A DNA stretch of 64,000 nucleotides from Bryobacteraceae bacterium. Lineage in GTDB: Bacteria; Acidobacteriota; Terriglobia; Bryobacterales; Bryobacteraceae. Below the pieces are notes generated by a model. It saw only the letters and a list, made by a program, of their open reading frames with translations. It did not search any database and was not told the origin of the DNA. Positions 61,701 to 64,000 of this stretch are shown here, in pieces. Numbering within the stretch: the first letter of the stretch is position 1; every line of letters starts with the position of its first letter. Both the position numbers and the translations under genes were made by a program. The stretch covers positions 95,677-159,676 of the forward strand of contig JABAQT010000030.1 of NCBI GenBank assembly GCA_019187195.1, written 5' to 3'.

Positions 61701-62174
61701 GGACTGGCTCGTTACGAAAGCCTTGCTGCTGTCCCTGGCGATGGCGACATCATTGGGCGCGATACCCCCGTCAAGCGAGGTGACAAGGTAGGTGGCAGTG
61801 TTGACGATCTGGATGCTGCCCGCGGTGACAACCAGGTAACGGCCGTCCCCTGAAAGAGCAGCCGCCGTGGCCCCCGCGCCGAGATTGAGGCGGGTAATGA
61901 TGTTGTAGGCGTTATCCGTGACGACCACGGTGTCGGTCGAGGAACGGCCGACAAAGAAGTATTTCGTACCCGCGGCATTGGAAAAAGCCAGAAAGCTATC
62001 CTGAGCGGCGGCAAGGCCCGAACCCGCCGGAGCGAACGGATCGGCCGTAAAGGGCACGATGGGACGCAGGACGCCATCGCCCGGAGGCATCACGAACACG
62101 TTTTGTGAAAATGCGCTGGGGAGGAAAATCGTGGCGCACAGCGCCAGGATCAGCAAGGAGATCTTTCGGGACAT
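58734..62174 (-). CDS. Large secreted protein: beta-propeller, Ig-like repeats, TIGR03437 C-terminal domain
   Basis: A 1146-residue exported protein (signal MSRKISLLILALCATIFLPS). Residues about 40-385 are a propeller of the surface-layer type (YLVVTAGSIQIVNTATYLVT, DVAIARDSSKAFVTSQSS). Then four or five Ig-like Big_1-type repeats run from about 390 to 900 (VNWNISSGGGNIASTQTYTD, VTWSVVSGSATLANT, ITFAVNSGSATLSTT). The last 230 residues start GGIRNAASGSTDIAPGSIA with ITGTNIASG soon after and match the Soli_cterm (TIGR03437) domain, strongly enriched in Solibacter. The start ATG at 62174 has GAGG upstream; a TTG 18 bases earlier is less likely. It may be a surface or outer-membrane protein; no catalytic residues were seen. 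Confidence 0.88.
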   Translation of the reverse strand: MSRKISLLILALCATIFLPSAFSQNVFVMPPGDGVLRPIVPFTADPFAPAGSGLAAAQDSFLAFSNAAGTKYFFVGRSSTDTVVVTDNAYNIITRLNLGAGATAAALSGDGRYLVVTAGSIQIVNTATYLVTSLDGGIAPNDVAIARDSSKAFVTSQSSNRLTAVDLNSLAISGVLSNLGPLNGVSVGPNALVYAAAQNALYEIDPRDLTIRNGAAISLNAQPGKPVFASDDFGNIRVVMPNINPAFGGSTLITVDLGARSATYLSANGIILDKVIPVSSTRVIATSSNLQLYDIFLPSSLNAASFGGLTSTAGVRSAVASNEASTSRFLYLTFSTSNTVTRIDLSTNTVSGTLPLSNIPGPLSFAGPSSANSISRIITYNNYQFVNPSTNSLPLVMRAVDSTGRGIANLPVAFNTLASGAVVNPQTATTDADGYAQTTVLAPSALGPFNVTATAGAVITVASTFNLTVGSGSAGPTGGISIVSGNGQVIRETAITPSNLTIVVRDTQGNPIPNAAVNWNISSGGGNIASTQTYTDQSGQSSNTFTAPFLGPNQLTSYAQSTITATTGINSVNFYVTVIPNQFGTNVAPLPTVQILQPANTDTITGQAGTTISSAIQVRVTAGAGPGFGAGIPNVGVSVSTGLDPTIAPSATCTSATGLTDSSGLATCDLVLGSKIGTAQINIGAGGSSVATLNLVVTSGLPGKIIVLQGDNQQGNPGQTLPSALLARVEDGFGNVLSGVPVTWSVVSGSATLANTISRSDGQGRVSTLVTLGPTPGAVKISLTAQGGTTAATYTFTATVNVTATSINKTGGDGQIATVNQAFGSPLTARVTDASGKPVSGLGITFAVNSGSATLSTTSATSDSSGNVSVNVIAGSTPGPVTITASFGNNTVSWTLTVRPLGPVFSAGGIRNAASGSTDIAPGSIATITGTNIASGVNGYVLPQFDFGPRPTTLAGVSVAFGGVSAPIFWVANVGGRETVAVQVPFEAVEGATIPVTVTSNKASATVNVTIAAAAPGIFENSDSQGRRYAVVTRMDGTFVTPDNPIGRGERARVYVTGLGRTNAPASTNAYGGTGMVVNAPVVVGVNDSGVNVISAEYAFNLIGVYVVTFDVPQDTTPGANRNLAVAVDAGGGNLVFGNGSTISIR

Positions 62175-62312
62175 GTCACCTCTTGTCTGCAAGTGTGGGG
62201 ATGGGGACGCGCAAGGTATAGTCTATCACCGGCAATAGTTAGTGGGAATGGAAGAAATGCGGCGGCCGGAAAAAAAGCGGTGATTAGCTCTTAACGGAAA
62301 GTAAAAAGACAC

Positions 62313-62348
62313 AAAAAAAGCGGGTGAAGCCGAAGCCTCACCCGCTTT
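62313..62348 (-). terminator. Intrinsic terminator for the secreted protein gene at 62371-64000
   Basis: On the minus strand AAAGCGGGTGA and TCACCCGCTTT form a perfect 11-bp stem (62338-62348 with 62317-62327) with a 10-base loop, followed directly by a run of seven Ts. It lies 22 bases past the stop of the upstream gene. This is a textbook rho-independent terminator. Confidence 0.9.
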
Positions 62349-62370
62349 GAGGGTTGTGAACCGACCCTGC

Positions 62371-64000
62371 TTAGTTATCCAGCGCTTCGCCGGCGTAGCC
62401 GGGACGCGGATTGAGGATCAGGCCGAGATAGCCCTGAGCAAGCTTCTGCGCGCCGACGTCGCTGATGAAGGCGAAGCCGTGGGCGTAGCGGAAGTTGCAG
62501 ATGGCAATGACGTAGCCCTGGAAGCCCGGGGTCGCGGCGATGCCATTGGTGCCGCCGCTCGAGAGCGTGAAGACGAGAGTCTCGCCGCCCGCGACCGGGG
62601 TGCTCGTGGTCTGCTTGCTGGGCGCTGCTCCACCACCGGTGGTGCCACCGTAGTAGTTCAGCTCGCAGTTGCCGGATTGCGGAGAGGTGCCAAACGGATC
62701 GGAACTCGTGTTGGCGATGGCAACACCGGTATCAAAGCCGCCCTGGTTCGTCGTGAACGGGAACAGGATGGTGGTGAGGCAGGTGTTGATGCTGAAAGCG
62801 TTGACCGGAGTGGACTGATCAGCGAAGTGCGGAACCGCCGCGGTCGCGCTCATCTTGTTGGTGGTGTCGACCGGAGCGAAGCTGCCGTTCACCGTGGCAG
62901 TGCCCAGACCCGGGTTGTTGGCCGAATTGAAGGCAACGGCAACCGCGAAGTTGGCGATGTCGATGCTGCTCGGATCCTGGCCAAAGATCTCCCAGGTGAA
63001 GGTGCCGGAGCCGCTGACGATCGGTACTTCAACCAGCCCGTTGGCGGTGGCGGCGGCCGGATAGACACCCGTGCTGCGGGTGTTTTCCGCGGTGCTCAGG
63101 GGGTTGGCGAGAACGGTTCCCGCGGCAACGTTAAGCCCGGCGCTGTTGGACGCGACACCATAGGCGCCGAGGCCGGCGGACGAGGTGCTGATGGCCTGAG
63201 CGGATACGTAGAGACGAACATTAGCCGGAACGTTGTTGAAGACAGCGCGAAGGCGAGTGCCGTGATCGGCGCGGCCGGCGCGGTTCAGACCGTTGGTCGA
63301 CGGGAACGCGGTGTTGAAGAAGCCCGACTCGACAACCGTCGAGAGCGAGGGATCCGCACCGTTGTTGTTCTGCGGAATGTTCTGCTGGGTGCCGGGCTCG
63401 GTGAGCGGCGCATTGACGTCACGCACCTTGAAGCTGGCGGCATAGCCTTCCTGATAGGTCAACACGAGGTTGCGGCCATTGCCGGTGTTGTAACCCTTGG
63501 TCGGGTTGCCGGCGAGGTCCTTATTCCAGCCGTCGCACTGGTAGAGGCTCGCGGCGCTGGAGGTCTTGAACACCAGGCCCTGCTGCACGAAGGCAACCGG
63601 AACACTGGCCTGGTTGAGCTGGAGGTTGGCAGGCGGATTCTGAATGGACACATACGCGAAGATCTGGCCGTTGGTGGCGGAGATGCCCGCGATGGCCGCG
63701 CGAATGTTCTTGCTCCGGTAAACGCGCTGGCCGGTGCTGCCCGGTGCGTTGATCGGAACCGCGAGCCAAACGATAGTATTGTCGTTCTGCTTCACGCCCT
63801 GGAAGACGTTCCGCACATTGCCTGTGCTATCGACGGCCGTGCCGCCCGCACCAGCCATCAGGCCGGGGCAAACGGTGCTGCCGGAAGCCGGAGCGCAGGG
63901 GCTCTGGGCGCCCGGTTGCGGGTCGTCGATGAACAACAAAGCTTCAGTGATGGGGTCGCTGAGCAAACGGCTGGTGATGTTTGACGTCAACGTGACCGAA
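62371..64000 (-). CDS. Secreted protein of unknown function, 5' end cut by window edge
   Basis: The frame is open to base 64000, so the N-terminus lies outside the window; the visible part is 542 residues. The sequence is Ser/Thr/Asn/Gly-rich, with VYRSKNIRAAIAGIS, TWEIFGQDPSSIDIANFAV, TTILFPFTTNQGGFDTGVAI and, near the end, IAICNFRYAHGFAFISDVGA and LAQGYLGLILNPR. The last two motifs recur in Solibacter-type secreted proteins and look like a repeated beta-sandwich. There is no enzyme motif. Internal frame start codons near the edge are not real starts because the coding pattern continues upstream. The gene is terminated by the hairpin at 62313-62348 and is separated from the TIGR03437 gene by about 200 bases. 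Confidence 0.75.
   Translation of the reverse strand, partial: SVTLTSNITSRLLSDPITEALLFIDDPQPGAQSPCAPASGSTVCPGLMAGAGGTAVDSTGNVRNVFQGVKQNDNTIVWLAVPINAPGSTGQRVYRSKNIRAAIAGISATNGQIFAYVSIQNPPANLQLNQASVPVAFVQQGLVFKTSSAASLYQCDGWNKDLAGNPTKGYNTGNGRNLVLTYQEGYAASFKVRDVNAPLTEPGTQQNIPQNNNGADPSLSTVVESGFFNTAFPSTNGLNRAGRADHGTRLRAVFNNVPANVRLYVSAQAISTSSAGLGAYGVASNSAGLNVAAGTVLANPLSTAENTRSTGVYPAAATANGLVEVPIVSGSGTFTWEIFGQDPSSIDIANFAVAVAFNSANNPGLGTATVNGSFAPVDTTNKMSATAAVPHFADQSTPVNAFSINTCLTTILFPFTTNQGGFDTGVAIANTSSDPFGTSPQSGNCELNYYGGTTGGGAAPSKQTTSTPVAGGETLVFTLSSGGTNGIAATPGFQGYVIAICNFRYAHGFAFISDVGAQKLAQGYLGLILNPRPGYAGEALDN

Noticed and set aside
62371..63990. A complete gene starting at a TTG near 63990
   Set aside because: The coding frame continues without a stop to base 64000 with the same composition, and no ribosome site precedes the TTG, so the gene is treated as cut by the window edge.

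Overview
The window looks like a chromosome segment of a GC-rich Acidobacteriota, most likely of the Solibacter/Bryobacter group. The pointers are a large secreted protein ending in a TIGR03437-type (Solibacter-enriched) C-terminal domain, an ECF sigma factor paired with a Ser/Thr kinase-TPR protein, a TIGR03790 protein, a PEP-CTERM protein, secreted RidA, NIPSNAP and Gfo/Idh proteins, and many lone sulfatase, PQQ and YncE-type secreted enzymes. No tRNA, rRNA, CRISPR array, insertion sequence or prophage was seen, and no gap between genes exceeds 300 bases. The right-hand gene and the left-hand gene run off the window.

Layout. 1-2287: 3' part of a RelA/SpoT gene, a DUF971 gene and a small outer-membrane protein, each overlapping the next. 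2308-6136: secreted RidA (minus), then a Gfo/Idh oxidoreductase and a heparinase-like protein. 6288-11933: an odd zinc-finger/membrane/lectin-like mosaic protein, a TPR protein and a convergent CpaE-like ATPase. 12075-15468: ubiE/menG and aroB (minus) diverging from nadB. 15472-20124 (minus): tandem metallo-beta-lactamase protein, sulfatase, orphan tssA. 20219-22912: PQQ dehydrogenase with an inserted cytochrome c, convergent with a DedA protein. 22978-26778 (minus): metK-ahcY-tig behind a recognisable promoter and a structured leader. 27032-27901: PEP-CTERM protein with its own promoter and a 5' hairpin.

28086-34175 (minus) is the most interesting block: a FadR-type GntR regulator, an AlgI/DltB-type MBOAT acyltransferase, two paralogous SGNH proteins, a DltC-like acyl carrier protein and a KASIII homologue whose active-site Cys is Ser. 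I read it as a Dlt-like, carrier-protein-dependent O-acylation system with no DltA ligase. A candidate promoter with an overlapping palindromic operator lies upstream of the regulator.

34367-48954: a lipoprotein, the sigma/kinase pair, a membrane-spanning protein whose C-terminus resembles CyaA/ExoY/edema-factor nucleotidyl cyclase toxins, a lone hydantoinase A, then a tight operon of ABC ATPase, double-FtsX permease, LolA-like protein, outer-membrane barrel and a class A beta-lactamase-like protein. 49071-58643: TIGR03790 and cytochrome c (minus), a LysR regulator, a small membrane protein, a PilZ protein, NIPSNAP (minus), a YncE/phosphoesterase protein, an aminotransferase/oxidoreductase pair, and a two-gene module that looks like a secreted nuclease-type toxin with its immunity protein. 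58734-64000 (minus): a 1146-residue propeller/Ig/TIGR03437 protein and a partial secreted protein with a strong intrinsic terminator. Functional statements rest on motifs read by eye; no database search was run.
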